12,922 bases of DNA, taken from Erysipelotrichaceae bacterium. GTDB taxonomy: Bacteria > Bacillota_I > Bacilli_A > Erysipelotrichales > Erysipelotrichaceae. The notes below the pieces were generated by a model. That model was not told where the DNA came from. It ran no database searches and saw only the letters and a program-made list of their open reading frames with translations. Below, piece after piece: positions 6,991 through 12,922 of the stretch. The first letter of the stretch is position 1. Every line of letters begins with the position of its first letter. The stretch lies in contig DOUE01000018.1 of the NCBI GenBank assembly GCA_003520745.1, positions 27,707-40,628 on the forward strand. Reading direction: 5' to 3'. A program made the position numbers and the translations under genes.

Positions 6991-7710
6991 ATGAAGATTT
7001 GCGATGGGTTTGACGTGTTGGTGATCCCCCAGGAACGGGGAGCGTATTATCTTTCCCTTGTGTCCACAAAAACGAAAACCCTTCTCATCGATACGGGAAA
7101 CCTCGATCAGGAAGACCGCTTGGTCGAAGCCGTGCATGAAGCGGGTCTACCGCTTGAAAGCATCACGGACATTCTGATTACACATCACGACCGCGACCAC
7201 ATCGGAGGTCTACGCGAACTGAGACGAAGACTTCCGCGGGTGAAGGTATGGGCTCATGTGGATGAAATCCCCTTCATCGACGGCAGCGTCCCCGCCCTGA
7301 AGATCCAGGACCTCGACCCGGTCTTCGATTCGTTGCCCGAAAAGAAGCAGATTTTCATCACACAGATGAAGAAAATCTTTCCATCGATCATTGCACCGGT
7401 CGATTTTGGAGTGAAGGACGGCGATGTGTTGGATTTCGATGGCGGTATCGACGTCATCCATACCCCCGGCCATACCTTGGGGCATATCTGCCTTTATCAT
7501 CGAAGATCCAAGACTTTGATCGCCGGGGACGCCATGAACATCCAAGAAGGCAAGCTGATCGGTGCGAACCCCGACTTCACCCACGATCTTCACGAAGCGT
7601 CGGTAACATTGAAACGCTTATCCCACTATGACATCCAACGCATCGTTTCCTATCATGGCGGTGTCTTCGAGGATCATCCTAACCAAGCCATCCTCTCCTT
7701 AACACACTAA
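6991..7710 (+). CDS. Metallo-beta-lactamase-fold hydrolase
   Basis: This 239-residue protein has the MBL landmarks in order: the LLIDTG strand (31-36), metal motif THHDRDHIGG (64-73), HTPGHTLGH (157-165, His161), AGDAMN (178-183, Asp180) and SYHGG (220-224, His222). In the first motif the spacing gives H65-x-D67-x-D69-H70, so the second ligand of the classical HxHxDH motif is Asp rather than His. This variant occurs in some family branches. Relatives include glyoxalase II-like thioesterases, lactonases and other small-molecule hydrolases; the substrate cannot be read from sequence. No signal peptide is visible, so it is cytoplasmic. Start ATG at 6991 follows a GAGG-rich ribosome site (about 6979-6989). 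It is a single-gene unit with its own promoter and terminator. Confidence 0.9.
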   Translation: MKICDGFDVLVIPQERGAYYLSLVSTKTKTLLIDTGNLDQEDRLVEAVHEAGLPLESITDILITHHDRDHIGGLRELRRRLPRVKVWAHVDEIPFIDGSVPALKIQDLDPVFDSLPEKKQIFITQMKKIFPSIIAPVDFGVKDGDVLDFDGGIDVIHTPGHTLGHICLYHRRSKTLIAGDAMNIQEGKLIGANPDFTHDLHEASVTLKRLSHYDIQRIVSYHGGVFEDHPNQAILSLTH

Positions 7711-7734
7711 CGGCCCCTTGCGAGGCCGTTTTTT
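7709..7734 (+). terminator. Intrinsic terminator of the MBL-fold gene
   Basis: AACGGCC (7709-7715) pairs with GGCCGTT (7724-7730) around an 8-base loop, with a run of six Ts at 7729-7734. The stem begins in the TAA stop of the gene. It lies between convergent genes; the minus-strand side has no U tract after the stem, so it mainly serves the rightward gene. Confidence 0.88.
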
Positions 7735-7737
7735 AGT

Positions 7738-8196
7738 TCAATTCAGTTGTTTCGCCCATTCTTGGGCACGAAGAATTTCCCCGTCTTTCAACGGTCCTTC
7801 CTTATCGAGAACATAGAACGCATTCGTCCCGACGGAGATTCCACCCTTTGAAGCCAGCTTCTTCAGTATCTTTTCCCCGGCGTAACCGAAGAACTTCACC
7901 ATCGTGGTAAGAACCTTGCTTTTGACGACTTCGACATCCACGCGTGTATCAAAGGAAGCGACCCGGACGGATTTGAGCGAATTCGCGGGAAGAGCGGCGA
8001 CGAAGGCATTGAGGGTCGGCATGGCGTTGAACGCCCGGGTCGGAGATCCGACCACAAGCAGATCGACCTTCAGATCCCCGGGTTTCACATTGGAGACATG
8101 TATCAGCGTCGACCCCTCACCCAGTCCGTCGACGATCGATTGGGCGATTTTTTTCGTGTTGCCAAAAACGGAATCATAGATCACCAACGATTTCAT
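7738..8196 (-). CDS. Flavodoxin-family protein
   Basis: This 152-residue single-domain protein has the flavodoxin fold. The FMN phosphate loop is DSVFGNT (8-14) after strand KSLVIY. The second flavin loop is VGSPTRAFN (49-57), and the third region is ASFDTR (80-85). The usual T/S-x-T-G-N-T loop is altered (V10, F11), as in flavodoxin-like proteins of the protoporphyrinogen oxidase/HemG type. It is a cytoplasmic FMN electron carrier or small FMN reductase; its partner is not identifiable. GGAGG lies seven bases before the ATG. Only 41 bases separate it from the upstream LURP-one gene on the same strand, and no promoter is seen there, so the two are probably co-transcribed. Confidence 0.85.
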   Translation of the reverse strand: MKSLVIYDSVFGNTKKIAQSIVDGLGEGSTLIHVSNVKPGDLKVDLLVVGSPTRAFNAMPTLNAFVAALPANSLKSVRVASFDTRVDVEVVKSKVLTTMVKFFGYAGEKILKKLASKGGISVGTNAFYVLDKEGPLKDGEILRAQEWAKQLN

Positions 8197-8237
8197 AACG
8201 TTACCTCCATGAAATTTAGGTTGAAGGATGGAAAGGA

Positions 8238-8732
8238 TTAGTGGTTGTTGGAGGAGGAATTGGCGCGTTGTTGGGACATGACCGCATCGATCGCCAACAC
8301 GACAGCCAGTGCCGGAACTTCGTTTTTACTGTCGGGGACGTTCAGGACATACGTGTCACCCCAGGTAAACCATTGTTTACTGATTTCGACGACCGGACCT
8401 TCTTCCGCATAGACGGCGTACTCGTGTCCGCTGAAATTCCCTTCGACCTTCCAATCCAAGCCAAGGATGTCGTATTTCGGTTTCAAGATGGAGAACTTCG
8501 CTTTGATTTCGGCGACTTCCTCCCCGTTGATCGTGACGAAGAAACGCGGCAGAAGACTCAGGACTTTTTGGTGGATGTACGCGAGTTCGGTTCCGGTGAG
8601 ATCCAGGAGGTGCAGCTTCTTGCCAAGCGAGAACACTTCCCCTTCGACCTTGTAGCGTTCATTCCCCGCTTCATCGTATACCGTAAACTTGTCGCCCCAA
8701 GAGAAAACCTTTTGCTTGATGAGTAGTTTCAT
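8238..8732 (-). CDS. LURP-one-related (YxjI-like) protein
   Basis: The 164-residue product starts MKLLIKQKVFSWGDKFTVYD and shows the repeated short beta strands of the LURP-one/YxjI (DUF567, tubby-like) fold: YKVEGEVFSLGKKLHLLD, then YIHQKVLSLLPRFFV, then YDILGLDWKVEGNFSGHEYAVY. An upstream in-frame ATG at 8753 exists, but it overlaps the -10 box (8752-8757). GGAGG sits just before the ATG at 8732, so I chose that start. The tail (about 152-164) is polar, Ser/Asn rich and likely disordered. Bacterial members have no settled function; a lipid- or membrane-related scramblase-like role has been suggested from the tubby-like fold. It sits between a two-component system and a flavodoxin on the same strand, and has its own promoter. 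Confidence 0.87.
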   Translation of the reverse strand: MKLLIKQKVFSWGDKFTVYDEAGNERYKVEGEVFSLGKKLHLLDLTGTELAYIHQKVLSLLPRFFVTINGEEVAEIKAKFSILKPKYDILGLDWKVEGNFSGHEYAVYAEEGPVVEISKQWFTWGDTYVLNVPDSKNEVPALAVVLAIDAVMSQQRANSSSNNH

Positions 8733-8751
8733 AGAAAACCTCCGTGATTCC

Positions 8752-8802
8752 ATTATATCCCTTTTATTTTATGATTTCCTCATGATTTTCATATGAAATC
8801 AT
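8752..8802 (-). promoter_or_regulatory. Promoter of the LURP-one/flavodoxin unit with repeated ATGATTT elements
   Basis: On the minus strand a consensus -10 TATAAT (8752-8757) lies about 20 bases before the chosen start. The -35 region is poor. Upstream are two direct copies, ATGATTTCC (8771-8779) and ATGATTTTC (8782-8790), and one inverted copy GAAATCAT (8795-8802), the last overlapping the kinase stop codon. The direct copies are 11 bp apart, so an activator may make up for the weak -35. Confidence 0.55.
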
Positions 8803-10217
8803 CGATCGGAATAAGATGGGTTCAAGGTGGAGGGGAAGCTCAATACAAAGGCGCATCCCCCATCTTTTTTATTCTCGCAGTGGATCCGCCCACCATGCAT
8901 TTCCACGACTTTCTTTACGATCGACAACCCCAAGCCCGTCGATGCGCTTTCTTCATGGTTCGATTTGGTGAATCGCTCGAAAAGAACGGGGATCAATCCG
9001 GGATCGATGCCAACCCCGTCGTCTTCGATCCTCACTTCGAACCCTTCGCTCGACTGACCCGCCGTAATCGAGATCGTTATCGGTTGATCGTTATGTTGGA
9101 TCGCATTGGTGATCAGGTTCGTGAAGACACGATCCATCCACGACGGATCGATTTCAAGATGATATCGCTCATCCGGGATTTCGATCCGATAATCACACCC
9201 GGCTTGTTCGATGACGGGAAGCAGGTCGGCGATCGTCATCCTAAGATATTCGTAACCGTTCACACGTGTTTTCTTCATCTTGAATTCGGGGCTTTCCAAC
9301 GTTGAAAGATCGAATAAGGAGTCGATGAGGGTTTTCGCCCGCAATCCATGGTTTTTGATGAGGGAAGAAAACTGATGCTGCTGCTGCGGAGTGGTTTCTT
9401 GGTTTGTCAGGATATCCGCGAACCCCAGGATGACGGAGAGAGGGTTGCGCAAATCGTGGGAGATGTCGAGGATCAACTGTTGCCGTTTCTCTTGCGCAAC
9501 CACCAGCGCTTCCTCCTTTTTCTCGACTTCTTCGGCCATCTCATTAAACAATTCCCCAACCGCTTCGAACTCCTTCGACGCCTTCATCACGACACGGTGA
9601 GAATAATTCCCATGCTTGATTTGCGTAACGGCCTCGGATAGTTTGCGGATCGGTTTCAGAAATTGCCGTGAGCCGATTCTCGACAACACCACCACGCCAA
9701 GACTCAAGAACAAACCGATAAGAATCAGCATCGAATAAATCGCATTCATGACCGCGTCCTTATCGTTGGACTCGTAGGCTTGGTTCGCGACGATCGCAAG
9801 GTCGATGCGCAACGACGTCGGGAAGACCACGACGACCCACCCCTGCAATGTTTCGCTATATTCGATCTGCAGGCTATACGGAAGTCCGACTTTCCGCGAA
9901 TCGGTTAAGAACCGGGTGAATTCCTGTCGACTCATCGCTTTGGACCCAAAAGGATCAATCCCGCCCAAATGTTCCAACGTCAAGTTCGAATCGATGAAGT
10001 AGACCCCGCCGTTCACTTCGGCGATTTCCGCGATGGCGGATTCATCCATTTCGTTTGTGACTAGAAAACTCGGTGGAAAACGGTCTTTCACCAGGTTCTG
10101 CGACAAGATGTGATTGACGAAGTCCGTCATCGCCAGCCCGACGAAAAGGACCAAGACGATGAATGCCAGAAGATAGACGTAGTTCCGCAAGACTTGCGTA
10201 TTAACCCGGCTTCTCAT
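8799..10217 (-). CDS. Sensor histidine kinase, membrane-bound
   Basis: This 472-residue kinase is paired with the OmpR-type regulator just upstream. It has a TM1 at about 15-35, an extracytoplasmic domain of about 120 residues (36-155), a TM2 at about 158-180, and a HAMP domain (about 180-235). The H-box ILDISHDLRNPLSVI has phospho-acceptor His254. The N-box FTNLITNAIQHND is at 365-377 and the G1 box EDDGVGID at 398-405. The F box LFERF is at 412-416 and the G2 box TGLGLSIV at 427-434. All catalytic boxes are intact. The sensor region resembles no domain I can name. Its ATG overlaps the regulator stop by four bases, and AAGGA lies six bases before it. It should sense an envelope-side signal and phosphorylate the regulator. 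Confidence 0.95.
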   Translation of the reverse strand: MRSRVNTQVLRNYVYLLAFIVLVLFVGLAMTDFVNHILSQNLVKDRFPPSFLVTNEMDESAIAEIAEVNGGVYFIDSNLTLEHLGGIDPFGSKAMSRQEFTRFLTDSRKVGLPYSLQIEYSETLQGWVVVVFPTSLRIDLAIVANQAYESNDKDAVMNAIYSMLILIGLFLSLGVVVLSRIGSRQFLKPIRKLSEAVTQIKHGNYSHRVVMKASKEFEAVGELFNEMAEEVEKKEEALVVAQEKRQQLILDISHDLRNPLSVILGFADILTNQETTPQQQHQFSSLIKNHGLRAKTLIDSLFDLSTLESPEFKMKKTRVNGYEYLRMTIADLLPVIEQAGCDYRIEIPDERYHLEIDPSWMDRVFTNLITNAIQHNDQPITISITAGQSSEGFEVRIEDDGVGIDPGLIPVLFERFTKSNHEESASTGLGLSIVKKVVEMHGGRIHCENKKDGGCAFVLSFPSTLNPSYSDR

Positions 10218-10897
10218 GAGTTGTCCTTACGAAAACGATAGCCAAGGCCATGGATCGTTTGGATATAGGCGATGTCTTGTTTATTGTCGTCGATGAGTTT
10301 GCGCAGATGGCTGATATGGACCATCACCGTATTGTCATCCATATAGGAATCCTGATGCCAGATTGCTTCATACAACTGCGCTTTGGTGAAGACGCGCCCG
10401 GGGTGTTCCATGAAGTGTTTCAACAATAAATATTCCTTCGTGTTCATTTGGATCAAGGCCCCGTCGACCGTGACCGTACATGCGGTGGTATCCAACACGA
10501 TTCCTCCGATCTGGATCCGTTGAACGGTTTCGGTTTCACGATGCGTCCGACGATAGATCGCTTCGATCCGTGCGATGAGTTCCGAAATCGCGAACGGCTT
10601 CACCAGATAGTCGTCGGCACCCAAGCCGAACCCGAGCACCTTGTCCATTTCTTCCCCGCGGGACGTAATGAACACCCAAGGGATATCGGACGTTTCACGG
10701 ACACGGCGCAGCAGGTTCAAGCCGTCGAGCCCCGGCATCATGATGTCGCACAACACAAGGTCGAACGGATCTTGGGATAAATTCTCGAATGCTTTTATGC
10801 CATCATTGGCGATCACAACCGAATGTCCCGCCTTTTGGAGTTCGAACTGCATCAGGAAAGCCAGGTCTTTTTCATCTTCAGCCACTAGGATTCGCAT
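10214..10897 (-). CDS. OmpR/PhoB-family response regulator
   Basis: The receiver domain (about 1-115) has acidic pocket E7/D8, phospho-acceptor Asp51 (DLVLCDIMMPG), T78 and K100 (YLVKPF). A C-terminal winged helix (about 130-227) ends with the typical HISHLRKLIDD and IHGLGYRF blocks. A longer reading from GTG at 10909 is possible, but GAGGG (complement at 10903-10907) sits five bases before ATG 10897. MRILVAEDE is also the usual start of this family, so I chose 10897 (227 residues). It is the first gene of a two-gene operon with the kinase. It is divergent from the methyltransferase gene, whose promoter carries 11-bp-phased repeats suitable for this kind of regulator. Confidence 0.95.
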   Translation of the reverse strand: MRILVAEDEKDLAFLMQFELQKAGHSVVIANDGIKAFENLSQDPFDLVLCDIMMPGLDGLNLLRRVRETSDIPWVFITSRGEEMDKVLGFGLGADDYLVKPFAISELIARIEAIYRRTHRETETVQRIQIGGIVLDTTACTVTVDGALIQMNTKEYLLLKHFMEHPGRVFTKAQLYEAIWHQDSYMDDNTVMVHISHLRKLIDDNKQDIAYIQTIHGLGYRFRKDNS

Positions 10898-10924
10898 AGG
10901 GTCCCTCACTCATCGCTTTTCCCC

Positions 10925-10953
10925 ATTATAGAAGATGGGAATGGGCAATGCAA
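10925..10953 (-). promoter_or_regulatory. Promoter of the two-component operon
   Basis: On the minus strand, -35 TTGCAT (10948-10953) and a perfect -10 TATAAT (10925-10930) are 17 bp apart. The predicted transcript starts near 10918, about 20 bases before the regulator ATG at 10897. The -35 edge is about 25 bp from the first TTTAAGG repeat, so autoregulation from the shared intergenic region is possible. Confidence 0.7.
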
Positions 10954-10978
10954 TTCTTGATGGAGGGGATCCAGGTTG

Positions 10979-11033
10979 TTTAAGGAATATTTAAGGTTCC
11001 CGTTCTTTCGATTTAAGAACCCCTCGATATAAT
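10979..11033 (+). promoter_or_regulatory. Promoter of the methyltransferase/hydrolase unit with phased TTTAAGR boxes
   Basis: A perfect -10 TATAAT is at 11028-11033, with no recognisable -35 17 bp before it. Instead there are TTTAAGG at 10979-10985, TTTAAGG at 10990-10996 and TTTAAGA at 11012-11018. Spacings are 11 and 22 bp, with a degenerate position at 11001. Direct repeats with an 11-bp period just upstream of a -10 are the usual binding layout of OmpR/PhoB-family activators. The neighbouring regulator is the obvious candidate. Confidence 0.7.
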
Positions 11034-11060
11034 CACGATGTACTTTACAGGAGGTTCACT

Positions 11061-11672
11061 ATGTTTCAACTTGATTCACACTATTATGATCTATTCGGCG
11101 TCGTATTCTTCACCGCTCTCTATTCGGCCGTCTTACTGTTGTCCCCCTATTATCGCAAAATGTCGGCGAAACCGAAGAAAGCCTACTTCGCCTTCGTCCT
11201 CGCGTTTGCGATCGAGATGCACGGCATCCCTTTCAGCATGCTGTTGATTTCGTGGCTTTTCAATAAGTCGTTGCCCTTAGGTTTCCTTTGGGGGCACACC
11301 TTATTCCCCTACATCGGACATTGGGGCATGTACATCAACATCGCCTTGGCTCTCATCGCGCTTCTTATCATAAGCAATGGATGGAGAAACATTTATAAGC
11401 ACTATTGGTCCAAACCGGCCGGTCAAGGCACACTGGTGACTAGCGGCATCTATCGCTACATCCGTCATCCGCAGTACACCGGACTGTTCCTACTGAGTCT
11501 TGGCATGCTAATCGAATGGGTCACCCTTCCCTTACTTCTCATGTTCCCCATCATCATCGTCATGTATACCCGCCTTGCGGACCGTGAAGAAAAAGACATG
11601 GTTAAAGAATTTGGCGATGAGTACATCCAATACAGAAAGAGAACGAAACGGTTCATTCCGTTCGTGTGGTAA
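11061..11672 (+). CDS. ICMT/PEMT-like membrane methyltransferase family protein
   Basis: This 203-residue integral membrane protein has hydrophobic segments at about 10-29, 42-66, 88-106 and 140-170. The isoprenylcysteine carboxyl methyltransferase signature follows: GIYRYIRHPQYTGL (129-142), then ADREEKDM (173-180), then EYIQYRKRTKRFIP (187-200). In the family the RHP-x-Y and E-E motifs bind S-adenosylmethionine. Bacterial members methylate unknown lipids or small molecules; prenyl-cysteine methylation is unlikely here. AGGAGG (11049-11054) lies six bases before the ATG. Only three bases separate its stop from the serine hydrolase start, so the two are co-expressed. The upstream repeats suggest control by the divergent two-component system. 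Confidence 0.88.
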   Translation: MFQLDSHYYDLFGVVFFTALYSAVLLLSPYYRKMSAKPKKAYFAFVLAFAIEMHGIPFSMLLISWLFNKSLPLGFLWGHTLFPYIGHWGMYINIALALIALLIISNGWRNIYKHYWSKPAGQGTLVTSGIYRYIRHPQYTGLFLLSLGMLIEWVTLPLLLMFPIIIVMYTRLADREEKDMVKEFGDEYIQYRKRTKRFIPFVW

Positions 11673-11675
11673 TCT

Positions 11676-12922
11676 ATGAAAAAACTATTTCTCATCGCAA
11701 TGATTTTGGTCGGCATGTACTTCCCCGCCCTGAACACTCAAGCGAGTACAGCGAATCAAAGCCTTCCCCAACTCCTTAGTCCCTCGATCGGCGAAGCCAC
11801 GGGGGTAATCTATGCGGTGATCGAAGGTCAGGATGAATATGTCGGGGCGATGGGGTATGCGGACAAGGGAAACGAAATCCTCGCCGATCCCACTAAAACG
11901 GCGTTTCGCATCGGTTCCATCTCCAAAACCTTCGTCGCGATCGCGGTCCTTCAATTGGTGGACCAAGGCTTACTTGACTTGCATGCAGACATCACACGCT
12001 ATCTACCGTCTGAATTCCACTTCAGTTATCCGATCACGCTTCATCATTTACTGACGCATACGGCCGGCTTTGAAGACTTGATCAGCGGCATCGTCGTCAT
12101 GGATGAGGAGGCCCTGCTCCCTCTGCATACCAGCTTGCTTCGCTATCAACCTTCCCAAGCCTTCAAGCCCTCTTCGATCGTGTCGTATTCTAACTATGGC
12201 CTGGCACTTGCCGGCTACATCGTCGAACGGGTCTCCCACATGAGCCTCATCGAATACAGCGATCGATACATCTTTGAACCCTTAGGTATGTCGAATACGT
12301 CCTTCGACCCTTCGAGTTATGAAAACCCGATTTCGCTTGCCTACGACCTGGATGGCAATGCTCGATTTGAGCCCATCATCAACCTGTATCCGGAAGGATC
12401 GGTTGTTAGTACCGCCCAAGATATTTTGAAATACATGCGGTGGTGCCTTCAATCCGATGGCGGGATCTTAAGTGTTGAGAGTAAGGAAAAACTCTTCTCT
12501 CCGCAGTACGTTTCTTCTACCGAATTCCTAGGTGTTTCATATACATGGAACCTTCATCTGAATAACGGACATCGAGTTATTGAAAAACGAGGGGAAACAG
12601 GGAACTTCAACTCGCAAATCGTCCTTCTTCCGGAAGACAATACGGCGGTATTCCTTTCATTCAATTCACCGCTTGCCTGGAAACAAATCCACTCGATCGT
12701 CGATGATTTCCTTGCGCCGATTCTCTCGTCCTCGGTTTCTTCCGATTCCCTTCCACCTACAGTGTCGTTGGACATCTCCGGTACTTACCGGGCAGCACGA
12801 TCCAACTTCACGACGATCGAGAAACTCTACAGTTTCCTGATTCCCGAGCGGACAATCGCAATATCCGGAGATGTCTATGCGGGCTTTAAGATGAACGGGG
12901 AGCCCATGACCAACATCGGACG
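11676..12922 (+). CDS. Exported class C beta-lactamase-fold serine hydrolase, 3'-truncated
   Basis: The frame is open from ATG 11676 to the window end (415 codons, no stop). A signal peptide is clear: KK, a hydrophobic core at about 4-19, and probable cleavage near Ala23 (NTQA-ST). The catalytic motifs are SISK (Ser81 to Lys84), Tyr171-Ser-Asn173 and, in the position of the third motif, a glycine-rich RGETGNF (305-311). LLTHTAGF (125-132) and EPLGMSNTSF are typical of the beta-lactamase/AmpC/PBP4*/FmtA-like family. Such proteins act outside the membrane as D-Ala esterases, DD-peptidases, peptidases or lactamases; which one cannot be told. After about residue 350 a second region begins (ISGTYRAARSN), like the C-terminal extensions of longer members. 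The ribosome site is weak and the start is three bases after the methyltransferase stop, so translation is probably coupled. Absence of a stop codon is due to the window edge. Confidence 0.88.
   Translation, partial: MKKLFLIAMILVGMYFPALNTQASTANQSLPQLLSPSIGEATGVIYAVIEGQDEYVGAMGYADKGNEILADPTKTAFRIGSISKTFVAIAVLQLVDQGLLDLHADITRYLPSEFHFSYPITLHHLLTHTAGFEDLISGIVVMDEEALLPLHTSLLRYQPSQAFKPSSIVSYSNYGLALAGYIVERVSHMSLIEYSDRYIFEPLGMSNTSFDPSSYENPISLAYDLDGNARFEPIINLYPEGSVVSTAQDILKYMRWCLQSDGGILSVESKEKLFSPQYVSSTEFLGVSYTWNLHLNNGHRVIEKRGETGNFNSQIVLLPEDNTAVFLSFNSPLAWKQIHSIVDDFLAPILSSSVSSDSLPPTVSLDISGTYRAARSNFTTIEKLYSFLIPERTIAISGDVYAGFKMNGEPMTNIG

Noticed and set aside
8733..8753. An upstream in-frame ATG adding seven residues to the LURP-one protein
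   Set aside because: This ATG overlaps the -10 box and the added codons contain the ribosome site of the ATG at 8732.
8782..8802. The hairpin after the kinase gene considered as its terminator
   Set aside because: The stem is AT-rich and weak, and no U tract follows on the minus strand. It fits better as repeated regulatory elements.
10898..10909. A GTG start adding four residues to the response regulator
   Set aside because: The GTG overlaps the GAGGG ribosome site of ATG 10897, and the shorter form matches the usual family start.
11685..11966. A 93-codon minus-strand frame near the serine hydrolase start
   Set aside because: The plus strand here encodes a signal peptide followed by the SISK catalytic motif, so the minus frame is a shadow.

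Overview
The window looks like chromosomal DNA of a low-to-mid GC Gram-positive lineage (Bacillota, or a Mollicutes-related group that keeps the standard code). GC is about 50% by eye. Genes have strong AGGAGG-type ribosome sites, ATG and GTG starts, sigma-A-like promoters and U-tract terminators. TGA is used as a stop in several genes. The taxonomic placement is an inference from gene style and families. I see no mobile element, CRISPR array, tRNA or rRNA.

Left part (1-4590): a FtsX-type ABC permease, cut at its 5' end, runs rightward. It meets a leftward two-gene operon at a shared terminator. That operon has an ArsR-family repressor whose stop overlaps (ATGA) the start of an 823-residue fusion: CoA-disulfide-reductase-like flavoenzyme, rhodanese, TusA and DsrE. 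The likely job is reduction and relay of persulfide or polysulfide sulfur, switched by the cysteine-rich repressor. A perfect 12-bp dyad lies inside the operon promoter and should be the operator.

Middle part (4590-6820): a 260-base gap holds nested hairpins ending in a second terminator and may encode a small RNA. Next comes a leftward pair: a WYL-domain regulator (HTH-WYL-WCX) and, 15 bases downstream, a strongly degenerate stand-alone DprA/Smf-like Rossmann protein. A promoter overlapped by an 8-bp dyad drives the pair. This pairing of a ligand-sensing regulator with a nucleotide/DNA-binding fold that has lost its canonical motifs is the best candidate here for an undescribed system.

Right part (6920-12922): a rightward metallo-beta-lactamase-fold hydrolase converges on a leftward flavodoxin and a LURP-one/YxjI-type protein that probably share a promoter. 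Upstream of them, also leftward, is an OmpR-type response regulator overlapping its sensor histidine kinase. Divergent from this two-component system is a rightward pair: an ICMT-like membrane methyltransferase and an exported class-C beta-lactamase-fold serine hydrolase, cut by the window end. Between the divergent units are TTTAAGR repeats phased at 11 and 22 bp, as expected for an OmpR-family binding site. The methyltransferase/hydrolase pair is therefore a likely target of the neighbouring regulator, perhaps in an envelope or antibiotic-stress response.
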